DNA of 64,000 bases from positions 45,882-109,881 of the forward strand of contig WEDG01007489.1 in assembly GCA_017591395.1 (NCBI GenBank). Reading direction: 5' to 3'. Position 1 is the stretch's first letter, and the number at the start of each line of letters is the position of its first letter. Shown one piece after another: positions 32,384 through 43,554 of the stretch. A model generated the notes under the pieces. The model was not told the DNA's origin, ran no database searches, and saw only the letters and a list, made by a program, of their open reading frames with translations. The position numbers and the translations under genes were made by a program. Source of the DNA: Schistocephalus solidus. Its lineage: Eukaryota; Platyhelminthes; Cestoda; Diphyllobothriidea; Diphyllobothriidae.

Positions 32384-32425
32384 TGTCTCTGATGATGGGT
32401 TCGAGAGGGAATCCGAAACGTCACG
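32384..32425 (+). ncRNA. Hammerhead-ribozyme-like core of a Penelope element
   Basis: CTGATGA (32,389-32,395) is followed after one extra base by stem II GGGTTC (32,397-32,402) with GAATCC (32,409-32,414). Those six pairs include one G-U. Then comes GAAACGTC (32,415-32,422). GAAA plus an immediately following C-G-U-C corresponds to a collapsed stem III and a GUC cleavage triplet, the arrangement described for Penelope-like elements. Stem I is weak here (about three pairs in the first five), so activity may be lost. Location just downstream of a Penelope GIY-YIG domain is independent support. Confidence 0.6.
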
Positions 32426-32449
32426 CTAATAATGCTCCTGTTCCAGCGA

Positions 32450-33197
32450 TAGTTTCTCCTTCTTCAGGTCTAGGAGCGTCATTAGTGCTTCATTTTGCCG
32501 GTTGAAAAAAAGCACAATCATCTACATACAACGGAATTCTAAAATCAACAGCGCAGTTTTATGGACATGAAAAACGCAATTCTCCACACATAAACAACAA
32601 CCAATTCACCTGTTTAACCGGATGTCGAAACTGGCAGACACTTCAAACTGACATTATTTGCCATCAGGTTGGAGTTTAAGTGAAAAGACTCATTTTATTG
32701 GCTAGGAAATAGAGAGTGTGCCCAATTACTTCCACACGCAATCCCATTAGCTCGTGTTTTTCGTTAACCTTCATCCTCCCGGTACCAAAGATTTGTGGGT
32801 TCTTCGGTTTAAATAGCCATTCCTCTTTTCGCAGTCAAATTATTTTATCTAGTGAGATGATACGGAGTAAATGGAGAATCAAAAGGGATTCAATGAACTA
32901 TAAGTCGGTAGCTCGGTTTTCTGTGGTGCTGGAAATGACCCACGGAATGCAAATTTGCATTGAAAACTGCCAGTTCTTTCGATTTTTCTTGTCTCAACCG
33001 ATTCACCAACTGCGACCTAATCACCATCGGTAAAAGAAAGAGTACACTATGACATGTGCGGGCTAGTAGTCGAAACTCGCTAATTTGACTAATCAAAACG
33101 AAACAAAGCAGTACAGTATCAAAAAAGCTGATTCACATTAGCAGCTTAGAAATAGATGCATATATTGGGAGGGGGTGCTTCACGTGGCCATGACACT
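32450..33197. other. Unassigned, possible 3' UTR of the minus-strand gene
   Basis: No recognisable coding sequence. In minus sense it follows the stop codon of the putative gene ending at 33,198. TTTATT at about 32,692-32,697 would read AATAAA there, a possible poly(A) signal about 500 bases downstream. Confidence 0.3.
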
Positions 33198-34288
33198 TTA
33201 ATGCTTGCCAAATATCTTTTCCACCTGCATTTCGGTTCTTGCTCTGTAGAAGTAATTGGGCAGATCGCCTTCCGCGCGTTCTCGTCTTCTGTGGACGTCT
33301 CGCGTCCTCCTGACTGGATGTTGTTCCTGTGGATTCGGAGGTTTCTGAGCCAGCAACAGGTCAACCGATGGCATGGAACAATTGGCGTGCTCGCGGTCGG
33401 GCCTAATTCCCTCATACTGCTCCTCCCTGCGTTCTGCTCCCTCCTCATGTACCCGATTTCTGTGTGTCCCTTCCCCTACGCCATTTCTTCGGCGTTCTCT
33501 CTTTCGGACGAGACCCCGTGGTGGTTCAATATCATTATATTCTGCTGCCCTTTCGATGCAAGCGGGTGAAAAACCCCGCGGTCTGCGTGGCCAAGGTGAA
33601 ATGACTTCTGAATCTTTGAGAATAGGAGGGTCAGGATGAGGAGGAAGAGAAGGCGGACTTCCATCGCCCGTATTTCCACTTAAAATGGCCAAAACACGAT
33701 TCCACTGGTCGTCCGTCATGTTCTCAAGTTTGGAACGGATCACATCTAGTCCATGCAACTCCCGTGAGAAATCAGCAGTTTCCAGAGTCCGAGTCCTGTA
33801 CTTTGTTCGCCGACGGCGGGCAGTCATTTTTGCGTCTCGATTTGCAACCGGCTCTCCATCCTCGTCATCCGTCCGTTCTGCCTTCTTCCGTGGTTTCCGC
33901 AAGGGTCGAGAACGCTCCGTTAAAGCACAGACCTCGCGATCAGCTGGCACACACTTTGCGGCCCTGGATTGCCTAGGTGACCGCGAGCGCGCGTCAGATG
34001 GTAGCGGTGGTATCTGAGCGTTACTCTCCAAATTGCTGGGATCCCCAGGAACGCGGTGAAGGGTTGAGCGTTTTAGAAATGGAATGCGTGAAGAGACGCG
34101 ATGCCTCGTTGAACTGGATGCTGCCATCGAGCCTGGCATCATCGTCATCCTCATTGTAGTTTCCTCCTCTGACTCCTCATTTCCAACCGCTTTGTCGGCA
34201 ATCTTCGGTCTCACCCGTGTTATCATGGGGATGCGTGATTTGAGTAATTGTCCGGTTGATCTGTGACAATTCCGATTTTGTCGACTGT
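33198..34288 (-). CDS. Putative host gene, last exon (unidentified protein)
   Basis: The minus frame is open for 363 codons to a TAA. It begins after a good acceptor, TTGGTTTTACTTTTAG (AG at 34,290-34,289), at codon position 2. That matches the phase-1 donor of the middle exon and gives the junction codon G-AC. The product is hydrophilic and Arg/Glu/Pro-rich, with an acidic stretch NEESEEETTMRM, a short ordered-looking block ENMTDDQWNRVLAILSGNTG, a Pro-rich PPSLPPHPDPPI and basic RKRERRRNG and HRRRERAEG. No family is recognised. The plus-strand frames here are shadows. Confidence 0.6.
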
Positions 34289-36235
34289 CTAAAAGTAAAA
34301 CCAACAGGATATTGCCTCTGCGGCTGAGTCAAAACAGGCCCAACGGGCTCTCAGGAGTACAGTTGGCTACCTCAGGAAATTTTAACGATGTTCCGCAATG
34401 CGTTTTGGACTCAACTATATTACTAAAGTAGGTTTTTATATATATAATTAACTTTGTAGCAATCAGGTCAGCATGTCGACTTTTAAACGAGTATTATTCT
34501 GGCAGCCTGCAAAAACTACACTCTATAAAAACGACCGTTGATTATTTATGTCCTTTTTAATTCGCATATATTTTCAAGAAAGCATGCATAATCTTACTTC
34601 CACTTTATTGGTAAAAATCATGTCTTCTTCGACTTTTATACTTCATGTTAGGATATCGTTCCGTTAAAACATTTTAATCCCCGAATAATTTTGTGCCAAA
34701 CGCATCGCTACGCTCACATTCCGGGTCTCCAAACTGTATGCATTCTGTCTAAGGAAAACTATAAATTTCTCTACGGTTGTAAGAATATGTTATGCCGTAT
34801 TCAGTAATTTCGCAGTTGATGAGGACCATTTTGTAGCAGAAATAAACGGATATTTGGACATGTCGTGCAATGACGCAACTATAAACGTTGAACAAAACGA
34901 AAAATAACCTATCTTCAAGTAGAAAGTTAAAGGAAGGCGTAATTTTCACCAAATTGAAAAATCGCATCAGTGTAAACTTTTTAAAAAACTAACAATATTA
35001 TTTTCTCGATTATAAGATTTCACGAAGACGTAATTTGCTATCAAATGTGTGCGAGAAAGAATATTTTTATCCATGTTTTTTATAAGGTATATTTGAATGC
35101 ATAAGGGTATATAAAAGCAACGGAAAAAAATGTTTGCTTCAAAGGTAGTCATTTTACAAAGGTATTTTTTAGGCGGCTGGTAAGACGCTTGCTGAAAAGC
35201 CGGCATTCGGACCTGACTGAAATATTTCGACAATATGCTGCACAATATTTAATATTACAACCCTACTCAAGTAATATTTTGGAATGGAAAGCAAATTTTA
35301 GAATCTGGGTTAACATTTCATGAGATATCACACCTAAACGGGCCACGTGGAAGATGCATTGGACCAACACGGGGGCCACATCAGAGCACGGCAGGCGTTA
35401 TTCGGGTTGCGCTTCAATAACAAATGCCGAACATGGGGGTGTGTTGGCACGCCTAGGGGCGGCTAGGGCCTAGGGGCCCCGGCCGCGCCAGCCACCTTCA
35501 CCTTCTTCCATCTCCGATCTTCTTGACTGTCATGACACCGGACTCAGGTGGGGGAGAAGGAGCGAGTGCGGTAGCTGCAGTGCAAGGCTACTATCACTTC
35601 AAACTAATCCACGCGCAAGTCACCGTCCCTGCACTACACTTTTGTGGATAATACGGTGGAAATCGTCGGACTACGACGGTCAAACTGCCATACGTGGACA
35701 CAGCCAGCGTACTTTCGTCAGGTCCTTGTTGCCTAAACCTGTGGTCACTGACCATCACGCAGACTACAAAGAATCCATCCAAATAGTGGGTAGCCTAGCA
35801 ACAATCCAGGGGAACGCAAGGGGTGCAGGTGGTTCTTATGCGCACAGAAAACACCCTATGGTTTCTACAAACCATTTTTTTCCTCTTTTATGCTCCAAAT
35901 CTGCACCGTGTACCAGCAGTTGACGACCACTGTCTGCTTACCTACTTTCTAAACTGAATGCGTCCTTACTGGGCTCCTTATGCGCTCAAAGTTAAAAACT
36001 TGGTTTTTTTCAACTAGGATGTCATGACTTCGTAATCTTAGGCCTCCAGAAATTTTCCCAAATAACGATAAAAAAATTACACACCAACATTTTATTTACT
36101 TTACGGTTATAACGAGCAAACAAATTTGTTTTTCTAGCATGTTCATCGTGCCACCTTGAGTTCATTTACCTGACATGTACGAAATACAATTTTAAAAATT
36201 ATCGCCACTTTTCATAAAATAGCCTAGCAAAGTAC
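34289..36235 (-). other. Putative intron between middle and last exon
   Basis: The 1.95-kb interval is AT-rich, lacks long frames with recognisable motifs, and contains one plus-oriented SINE-like unit (35,335-35,692). Terminal dinucleotides in minus sense are GT (36,235-36,234) and AG (34,290-34,289). Confidence 0.45.
35335..35692 (+). repeat. SINE-like unit sharing its 3' half with the RTE-ZF 3' UTR
   Basis: The first 95 bases (ACGGGCCACGTGG..., CACATCA...) match the head of the unit at 58,703-59,062 and are not found in RTE-ZF elements. From GGCACGCCTAGGGGC onward it matches the last 230 bases of the RTE-ZF 3' UTR (compare 53,880-54,113), ending ACGGTCAAACTGCC. A private head joined to a LINE tail is the usual structure of a SINE mobilised by that LINE. 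No convincing Pol III boxes were found in the head. Confidence 0.55.
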
Positions 36236-36589
36236 CTTTTTCACTAAATCCATTGTCTTTGAGGTTTAATGATTGGTTAAAGCTTGCTGAGTCACTCCGA
36301 TCGCCCCCGCAAAAGACTGGTGACGTCTGTCGGGAGACGCATCGAACCGCGGGAGGCGAAAACTTTTCGCTCGAGGCCTGCTGAGCGTTTGAGGTCGTGG
36401 TGGGGTCTTGGACGTCTTGTGAAACGGCCTGATCCCCGCAGACTCCCGACTGGAGAGCGACATTGGAGGCCGACAAGGCTTTCGACCCAGGCATCTCGGG
36501 CTCCGTCGTCTGGAGGTCTGGGTGTATGGAGGTGTTAACGTTGTCCCTTGACGCCTTGGCTGAGGATTCCGATTGGTTGTTTGGCATCG
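36236..36589 (-). CDS. Putative host gene, middle exon
   Basis: The 118-codon exon starts after a pyrimidine-rich acceptor (TTTTTTTGTGTTTCGATATAAG, shown as its last bases GATATAAG; AG at 36,591-36,590). It ends at AAAAAG before GTACTT (donor GT 36,235-36,234). Start and end are both phase 1, compatible with its neighbours. The encoded stretch is Ser/Asn/Gln-rich and disordered-looking (NNQSESSAKASRD, TTTSNAQQASSEKFSPP). The donor is not consensus beyond GT, so the exact end is less certain. No domain is visible. Confidence 0.5.
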
Positions 36590-38378
36590 CTTATATCGAA
36601 ACACAAAAAAATGGAATGCAAAGATTTAATCGGTATAACCACCTCGCAAAACAACACACAGTTTCCTGCAATGTGGGAAGGGTGGTGAATATGGGTTTTA
36701 TGGGTCATGAAAATGGCAACCAGTAGAAAAATGTGTGGTTAAAAGTAAGGAAAGTCATAACTATGAGGAAGTTTGTTTCAGTATGTTATGTCAGTTTAAT
36801 GAACAGTGCGCAATTGGAAAAATGGTTTCGTCGCAAACTGGCAAACTAACAGAAAGCTGAAATGTCTGGCTGTGTAACTAATTTCGCGAAACTAAAATAA
36901 TCGGCAACGGTTATTATTATTCATTAGGCTAATTTTTAAATATTTAACCAACAGTTATGGACAAATTAACCTTAATCCTAGCCCTAAGCGTAAAACTAAC
37001 CCTAACCTAACCCCAGATCCACCGTTTGTAATTAAACCAACCGTTTACCCGTAACGCTAATTGAACGAAATCTAGCCCAAAGAGTAGCCCTAGAAGATCC
37101 TGGACGGCAGCTAACCATGTTATAGTACGCCTTTGTCCCTAGCTCTCCTCTACTGCCGCTCCCAGGGCGAATCTCAAATGGTCCTTATATCAGCTCCAGC
37201 AACGTAACAGTAACAATTGCTGTGCCCTGAAGGTCAAGTGATGTGATTCCTACAGCAGTATTACATTTCTACCGAAATAACATAAGTAGAAAAATTAATA
37301 AAATTGAAACGTGGATACAAAGCTTGGATCCTTACCAAATGTAAGGTGGATCAATACAAGCTGTCGATCAATTTTCTGTTGAGAAGGTTTCCATTGTTAA
37401 TTTTCTGCTTAACCGGTTGTGTTTTGATGTTATCGAAATAGATAAAAATCCCAAGCATTTGTCCTGGTCGATCACCGAGTCACCCTGTGGCTCCTGACAA
37501 GTCTTTTACGGTACTTATATATCATGTCCTCAAATGATTTCTGGTAAAATTGCCGGCATACCGTTGAAAAGTTCAATTTTTTATAGCAGAATTTCACGAA
37601 TGTTTAAAAAACCTCATTGAAATCGATGGCACTTTGATGCGCTAATGGACCGCAAGATTTAAACCTACAAACGAATGTATTTCTCTTTACAATTGAAGTT
37701 TAATTAAGCAAAATAATATCGCTCATGGCCATGGAGTTTAAAAAATATCGAGCATTATCTATGAACCATTGCGAAAACCACGATAATGCCCCGACTGAGG
37801 TAATTTATGGGAAAACACTTAGTTACCCACACGGACTCTATAGGACTACTGCTAATGTGTGCGTTAAACGCAAGTAATCTGAGAAAAGTTCTTTTTGAAG
37901 TGCACTGGCCGAATAAGATAAACAAATGGGTAAGAATTTAACTCCGTCCTTATTTGACGAGTTGCACTTCCTCGGGATACGGTAATATCAAGCAAAGTCA
38001 GTACAAGTGAAGCACGTACGCCACCTGTTGTATGTAGGGAGTTGATTAGCCTCCAGTCAATAGAATCGGGTTGGGATCGCAGCTACACTCAGGGCCTAAC
38101 CTGTTAGACATCTCATTCGCCGTTGATTCTTTGCTGATGAGTTGACCTGCCCGAGCACGGATCCAGATTGAACACAAGTACGTCATTTGGTGAAGATTTT
38201 CCCTTTTAACCTGCTTATCACCAGTCCGCTGATATGAGGCCTCGGAAGCAATAGCGAATGAAGACGAATTTTGCAGGCAAATTCGTTGGAGGAGGGCTTT
38301 AGAGTGTTAGTCATGCTGAGTGGTAAATAAGGCACCCCTATCTATCGAAAAACCTTATGCTGAAACAGGATAATTTAC
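36590..38378 (-). other. Putative intron between upstream and middle exon
   Basis: The 1.79-kb interval has GT at 38,378-38,377 and AG at 36,591-36,590 in minus sense. It contains degenerate CCCTAA-type repeats at 36,961-37,020 and otherwise unassigned AT-rich DNA. Confidence 0.45.
36961..37025. repeat. Degenerate telomere-like CCCTAA repeats
   Basis: The stretch includes AACCTTAATCCTAGCCCTAA and ACTAACCCTAACCTAACCCC, an irregular array related to the flatworm and metazoan telomere repeat in C-rich orientation. It is short, interstitial and imperfect. Confidence 0.5.
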
Positions 38379-39384
38379 CTTCTTCTTTACTGCTGGCTTG
38401 ATCTAAAACCAGCCGTGCTGATTCCTTCGTGTCCGGTTTCGCCTCTGTAGTTATTGACTCTGTGCACATATTTCTCTCATTCTGCTCTACACACGGTTGC
38501 TCTGAAACGTCTGCCGGCTCTGCGGCACCTTCGTCCTCTTTGGTATCCTTGAACTGTGCACTCCTATTGTGACCCGTAGTAGTGTTTTCCGTCTCTCCGG
38601 TCTCAGGCACTCGGGTACTCTCTGCACTTTGTTGAATGCTCTGAAGGTCTTCATCTGTCCAAACTGCATTTCCAAGCGGAACAAGGAGCAAATGAATGTA
38701 GTCATCGACAACTGTCATCTTGCTCCGCTGTATATCGAATTTCCGCATCAGTTTCCTTGACTCCCAGTAGAAGTAACTATAGGGGAAGATTGCACCGAAG
38801 GAAGCTGAGGAAACTGACCCCTCAGATGACTGAAGCATTGACGACAGAGAGGCTCTGGAAGATCTGTCCACTTCTCCTTCATCGGATTGTGGATATGACT
38901 CAGTCGCACAAACGAGTACTAGCAGGTATATTCGCAGCCCGGTTGCCCTCAACCAAATCTGTCCATTACTGGGTTGTTGGATATCGGGGGCTCTTATCCA
39001 TTCTCCGTTCTTGGATTCCTGCAAGAATTCCTCGTGCGGGTCTGTTGCTCGAACTGATATCGCGTCGGGTTTCTTTTGACGAAGTGAAGAGCCCTTCCTG
39101 GATCTTGCTTGGCTTGCCGGCAATTGGTCATCCCTCGCCCGAACGCAAGCCAGGAATCTCGAAGTCCATTTGCTCCCAGTTGAGGATTTGCCAAGTTTGA
39201 GTTCATTTGCCGGTTTTCGCAAGCCGGGCAAATGCAGTCGAATGTGTAATTGATTCTCATGCTTACAGAGGCCCTTAACCGCTGCGGATATTCGAGTGAC
39301 CTCCACGTCGTCTGGGGGCACAAGCGCAATAGCTTGTTCAATATTGGGCTGTGTGGGATCAGAAGCACCTAAATGCAATTCCAT
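38379..39384 (-). CDS. Putative host gene, upstream exon
   Basis: The frame is open for 335 codons from ATG 39,384 to a consensus donor AAGAAG-GTAAATTA (GT 38,378-38,377), ending in phase 1. It carries VEVTRISAAVKGLCKHENQL followed by HIRLHLPGL, then RKFDIQRSKMTVV and an acidic C-terminal half (TKEDEGAAEPADVSEQP). These pieces faintly recall the beta-strand pattern of the C-terminal CS-like domain of PIH1/Kintoun proteins, but I would not assign that without a profile search. Alternatively the exon begins at 39,368 after GCATTTAG, also phase 1. Spliced with the two exons downstream it predicts about 816 residues. Confidence 0.55.
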
Positions 39385-39571
39385 GAGACAAACATTTGAC
39401 CAGGCGTGCGGCAGCTATCGCCCGCACCCTCGTGGCAAAGAAACCAGATGTCGCGCCTGCGGTGGTTCCGGGAGCAAATCAATATTTAGGCGTGGTACTG
39501 ACAGAATGACCTTGAAGAGTCCACGTCCAGAGTAACCAATCACTTTCAGGTGCGCACAGTAGCGCACTCAC

Positions 39572-39657
39572 CTATCCAGAGGGCTTGGTGTACGGATGCA
39601 ACGGCGCTGTTGTCTACGGAAGGCGGAAGTGTCCGTCGTGGGAATGTATCTTTTCAT
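39572..39657 (-). CDS. Candidate small upstream exon
   Basis: From ATG 39,657 a 28-codon frame (KRYIPTTDTSAFRRQQRRC...) ends at an excellent donor, GATAG-GTGAGTGC (GT 39,571-39,570), in phase 2. That phase does not match either start considered for the 38,379-39,384 exon, so a further exon or a different acceptor would be needed. Between them 39,540-39,415 also reads openly (GRGLFKVILSVPRLNIDLLP) up to a TAG at 39,414. The arrangement is unresolved. Confidence 0.25.
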
Positions 39658-39659
39658 GA

Positions 39660-42600
39660 TTTTCCCATTTCGGTATATAGATCGGACAATTCAGGTTTGC
39701 AGTGGTCTTGTGAATGCGCATTTCTTCACTGCTAATGTGAACAGAAATTATCTACTGAATGCACCTATTCTCCTTGCGATACTCCAGTGAAGGGTATTTT
39801 TTTGGTTCGCAAAATCATGAAAGGGAAAATCGCATGGCTGAGGGCAAAGTTTGAAATTGATATGCTTAAGTGCCAAGTCACTGAGTTCCCTCGCAAAGGG
39901 CAATGGCAAACCGACTAGTGCGACACTCGTAGATATAACGATTTGTTAAAAATTTATTTCCTGCAAAGGCTGAAAATGTCGAAAAACCAGATGAAAGCGG
40001 TTCGTTAATCGGTATCGATGAAGACAACAAATGTCCATACGACTTGACTTTTGCCCGTACGTGCATTAGTTGATAGCGAAGAACGGGAAGAAATCTTACT
40101 CATTAAACAATTTGTTGCAAATGTAGACAGCCAAATTCACATGCAAATATCATTAAATATAGATACGCTGGCAATTGTTTTAATTAGGCTTTTGCCTGAA
40201 GTGCCCGCTCATCATGCGTTAACGACCAGGTGGTTGTGGCCTGTGTCCTATCCCACTCTGGTTTTATGGACTCTGTCTTGAAACCGGGCTGAGGCGAGTT
40301 AGTAGATACTACGGGCAATGTGGGAAGGTATTGAATAAGAACAAGCGGTTCTGCTCAGCGAAGCTCAATCTCATTTGACAGTGCCCAGTTTAGACTTAAA
40401 TACAAATCGTCCATTTATAAGATAGTTCGGATGGTCATATGGCCCATTTTAGCCATTTCAGACGACGAATAACTGCTCACGGTGGGGGTCTGTATCCAGA
40501 AGCTCTTCTGCATGGGTTGGAAGTGGTGGCGGCTGAGTGATTTTCCATATGCCTTTGAGAGGTACGGGCCAGTAGACCAGGCACATTTTCCGCTATGCAA
40601 GAAGCATGACACTTCAACCGATATTTGCGTATTATTGACAACTTTTCGGTATTTTTGGAATAAAAGTCTACCTTTTCACCGTAATTCATAGATTACAATT
40701 GAAATATTCATATAAACCTTCAGATAGGCCATAAAAAGATTTTTCTCGAAGGTCTTATGCAAGTTCATAACCAAATTTCTTTGAAAATTAAAACAGTTAG
40801 CACTAGAAGTTATCATTTGTGCTCATAGTTGGCTGAGCAAAACGAGAAAAATGAGAGTAAAGTGTTCTTCTAGGCAATATATGCATTCAAACAATACTTT
40901 GTTCCTCCGTTCTTGAATGAAAAACTTCCGCCACGTCCCCTACAAAAGTCCGGCAAACCACTGCGATAGATGCATTGACCCCCATGACAAGAATTTCATG
41001 AAACAGAGCCTAGGATCCGGAATTCAGGCCTTTTTAGCAACAATGTCATGCTGGCGAAGAATGCACATTACCAATGTTAAGGGACCTTCGCACATTGCGT
41101 TATTAAGTGCAAGGAATTCGTAGCGATTTATGCAGGGCAGCCCGCACACCATTCATGTAAATTGCGGGACCAGGACTGCGGTTTAAGGCAGTTAGTGTGG
41201 ACACCCTCGAAGTTATCAGAGATAAACTGACTGTGAAGGCGAATGCTGGATAGCTTGCCAACTTGGGTGAAAGAAGATAGTTATTTTTGGAGATCTTGAG
41301 TGATGGGTAAGTTAACGAATAACAGACTCTGATTACCATCGGCAATTTCCTTCCCGTTGTAAAAGAATTTCTCTCGAGAGTCAGACCAAGGTGATTTCAT
41401 ACTCGGATCCGCGGAAGTCACCCTTAGAGCAAGTAGAAACACTAAAAGCTCTCCGCATTCAAGTCCGCTAACATTTTTCATTCTCCTTAAAATGAGCGAT
41501 GTTACCGGCGGTCACCTCTAAGGGCTAAGAAACCTGACCAAAATGATCCAAGGTTAACATTTTGCCGAATCGGGCCATACTGTCGCTTAACACTACAATT
41601 TTTAATGCTTGAATGAATTTGAGCAAACTTTTTATAGATATCCTGTCTCTTTGCACGGTATTCCACCCACGGAAGGAGAAAAGCGCTCTGTTATACTCAA
41701 ATTATGTTGCATGAAGTTGAAAATCGGCATGAAAGACTCATTTCCAGGTAACTAAAATTCAGAGGCCCTGTTCGCTAAGGATCTTATATGTGGCCCCATC
41801 TCGTCCTCATTCCTATAATATGCCTACTCATTTCACCTGTAACGTTAGGGTCACCTCGGTAGGGATGGTCAACGAGGTGCAAAAATTTGATTTGGAATAA
41901 GGGTTATCATTTTTAAGCTACTTCGATGACCCATATTTGTACTGTCAAGGGATCTGTTAAAGTAAGGATATGCATAGGTTAATTTATGTACATTAGATGA
42001 CTTACCTAATTAAATCTCATGGATTTCAGAAGAAAGGGTCTGTTACAGGAAATCAGCGCACGTTACGTCTCCCAATGTTTTATGGCAGAATAGAAGCGAC
42101 CGTTTTTAAGAAGAAGGCTTTAATTGTTTTGCACCTTAATATTCACAAACTTAAAAATTATGACCTTTCCCTAAAACTTCGAATAATGGAAAATGGCTAT
42201 ATTAAAAATTGCCCAAATAACACTGAATGTAAAGGTGTATAAGGAACGGGACCCCATTTAAATGGAATAATAATGGGGATTAGTAACAAATGTACAAGAT
42301 TAATATTTAGTGAACTATCCGTTTGCGTTTATGACGGCATAAAGTCTGCCAAACATGGAGATCGTAAGGCTATCTATAGTAGATTGCTCAATGCGAGTAT
42401 TCAGCACAAAATCAAGTTTTTAGTGCATGAAAAGACTCTTCTTTGCAATGTGCTTATTTCTTTTGATAATTGCAAAAAGGTTTTCGATTGGATTCTGATA
42501 TAAAATATTGGCAGGAATAAAAACGCATCGGAGGCCGTATGCGGAAAGGGTAGCCGTTGTCTAAAAAGTTAGATTATATTTATGAACATTATCAAATTCA

Positions 42601-43440
42601 TACCTTTTGAGGGCGATGAAGTGGTTCATTATCTTGTTAAATTATCGTGTCCATTCTGCGTTGATCGATGCCATTATAACCAAAGGTATCTTTTACAAGT
42701 TCGAGCCACACCTAACTATTACTAGCCTCTGTTGTCTACCGCTAGATCGGTTGCTGTCCAAATTTGATGGCTATCCAAACCATAAGGCGTCGACAGTTCT
42801 TCAAAGATGCTGCTGATATAGTGTGTTTTCCGGGGAAGTTTATCCCACATGTTATCATTAGGGTCGAGTTTGCAAGCTTATCTAACAATAGGACCTCAGC
42901 ACAGAAGTAAATTTTCTTCCAGAATGAGGGCCTGTAATCAATTTACTTCTTAGCAAAGGAAAAACGTTTTCTGATAAGTTTTCTACATAAAATGGGCTTG
43001 ATCGTTGCACTTTCCTGATGCAGTTCAATTCCTGCATCCTTTTTTGTGGCTGGTCTCAAAGGACCTATACTTATAATTTTTAGAGTACGACGAATAAAAT
43101 CCTCGTCCTACGCATTCGCGGACCGTTTTGATCAGCCCTGTTTATTTCTAGGCACGGTTTTTATCATTAATATTGTTCAACCTAGGTGATGAATCACACT
43201 ATAGCATTAATGAATCTTACTCTTTCCTCCAAAGGGTTCAACGCATTAATGAAAGTCCAAAAAATGCGGTACACCCTTACCGTATCTGTCGTTTACTTCT
43301 TAGTACTACCTGACTACGCACCCTAATGGCATGAATACTCGTCCACGATTCCGGTCATAAGCATACGTGTCATTTTGACAGTAAGTGCTACTGATGCCAG
43401 CGCGAGAAACTAGTTTCGGGAAACAGGGAAGAATAAGAAA
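39660..43440. other. Mostly unassigned AT-rich region
   Basis: Frames up to about 80 codons occur on both strands (for example 41,997-42,242, 42,273-42,503 and 42,607-42,816 plus) with no family motifs. A block at 40,216-40,300 (ACCAGGTGGTTGTGG, GACTCTGTCTTGAAACCGGG) faintly resembles the end of the RTE-ZF 3' UTR. I see no further gene or element that I can support. Confidence 0.35.
41281..41481 (-). CDS. Small frame with signal-peptide-like N-terminus
   Basis: The 66-codon frame starts MKNVSGLECGELLVFLLALR, then VTSADPSMKSPWSDSREK. A short polar start, a hydrophobic LLVFLLAL core and a small-residue TSA before DPS would fit a cleaved signal peptide. A first exon of a secreted protein is possible, but no convincing donor follows the final residues and the frame simply stops. 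It could equally be chance. Confidence 0.2.
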   Translation of the reverse strand: MKNVSGLECGELLVFLLALRVTSADPSMKSPWSDSREKFFYNGKEIADGNQSLLFVNLPITQDLQK

Positions 43441-43442
43441 AC

Positions 43443-43488
43443 GAAGAAGAAGAAGAAGAAGAAGAAGAAGAAGAAGAAGAAGAAGAAG
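43443..43488 (+). repeat. (GAA)n microsatellite
   Basis: About fifteen uninterrupted GAA units. Purine-rich on the plus strand, so it could adopt triplex structures. It lies 70 bases before TTAGGG-like repeats. Confidence 0.95.
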
Positions 43489-43554
43489 GAAAAGTGATTG
43501 TTAGGCAAAACACGGGCATACCATACTCCCCATCAGATAAATTCCAGGAAAATT

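Noticed and set aside
33373..34266. Plus-strand frames up to 110 codons (Arg/Ser-rich)
   Set aside because: Shadows of the 33,198-34,288 minus exon, which has a longer frame and splice support.
38757..39200. 147-codon plus-strand frame
   Set aside because: Antisense of the better supported minus exon with a consensus donor.
38379..39384. Firm assignment as a PIH1/Kintoun dynein-assembly factor
   Set aside because: Only faint beta-strand pattern resemblance; mentioned as a possibility but not used as the call.
43443..43488. Coding poly-Lys or poly-Glu tract
   Set aside because: Pure GAA microsatellite without a surrounding frame.
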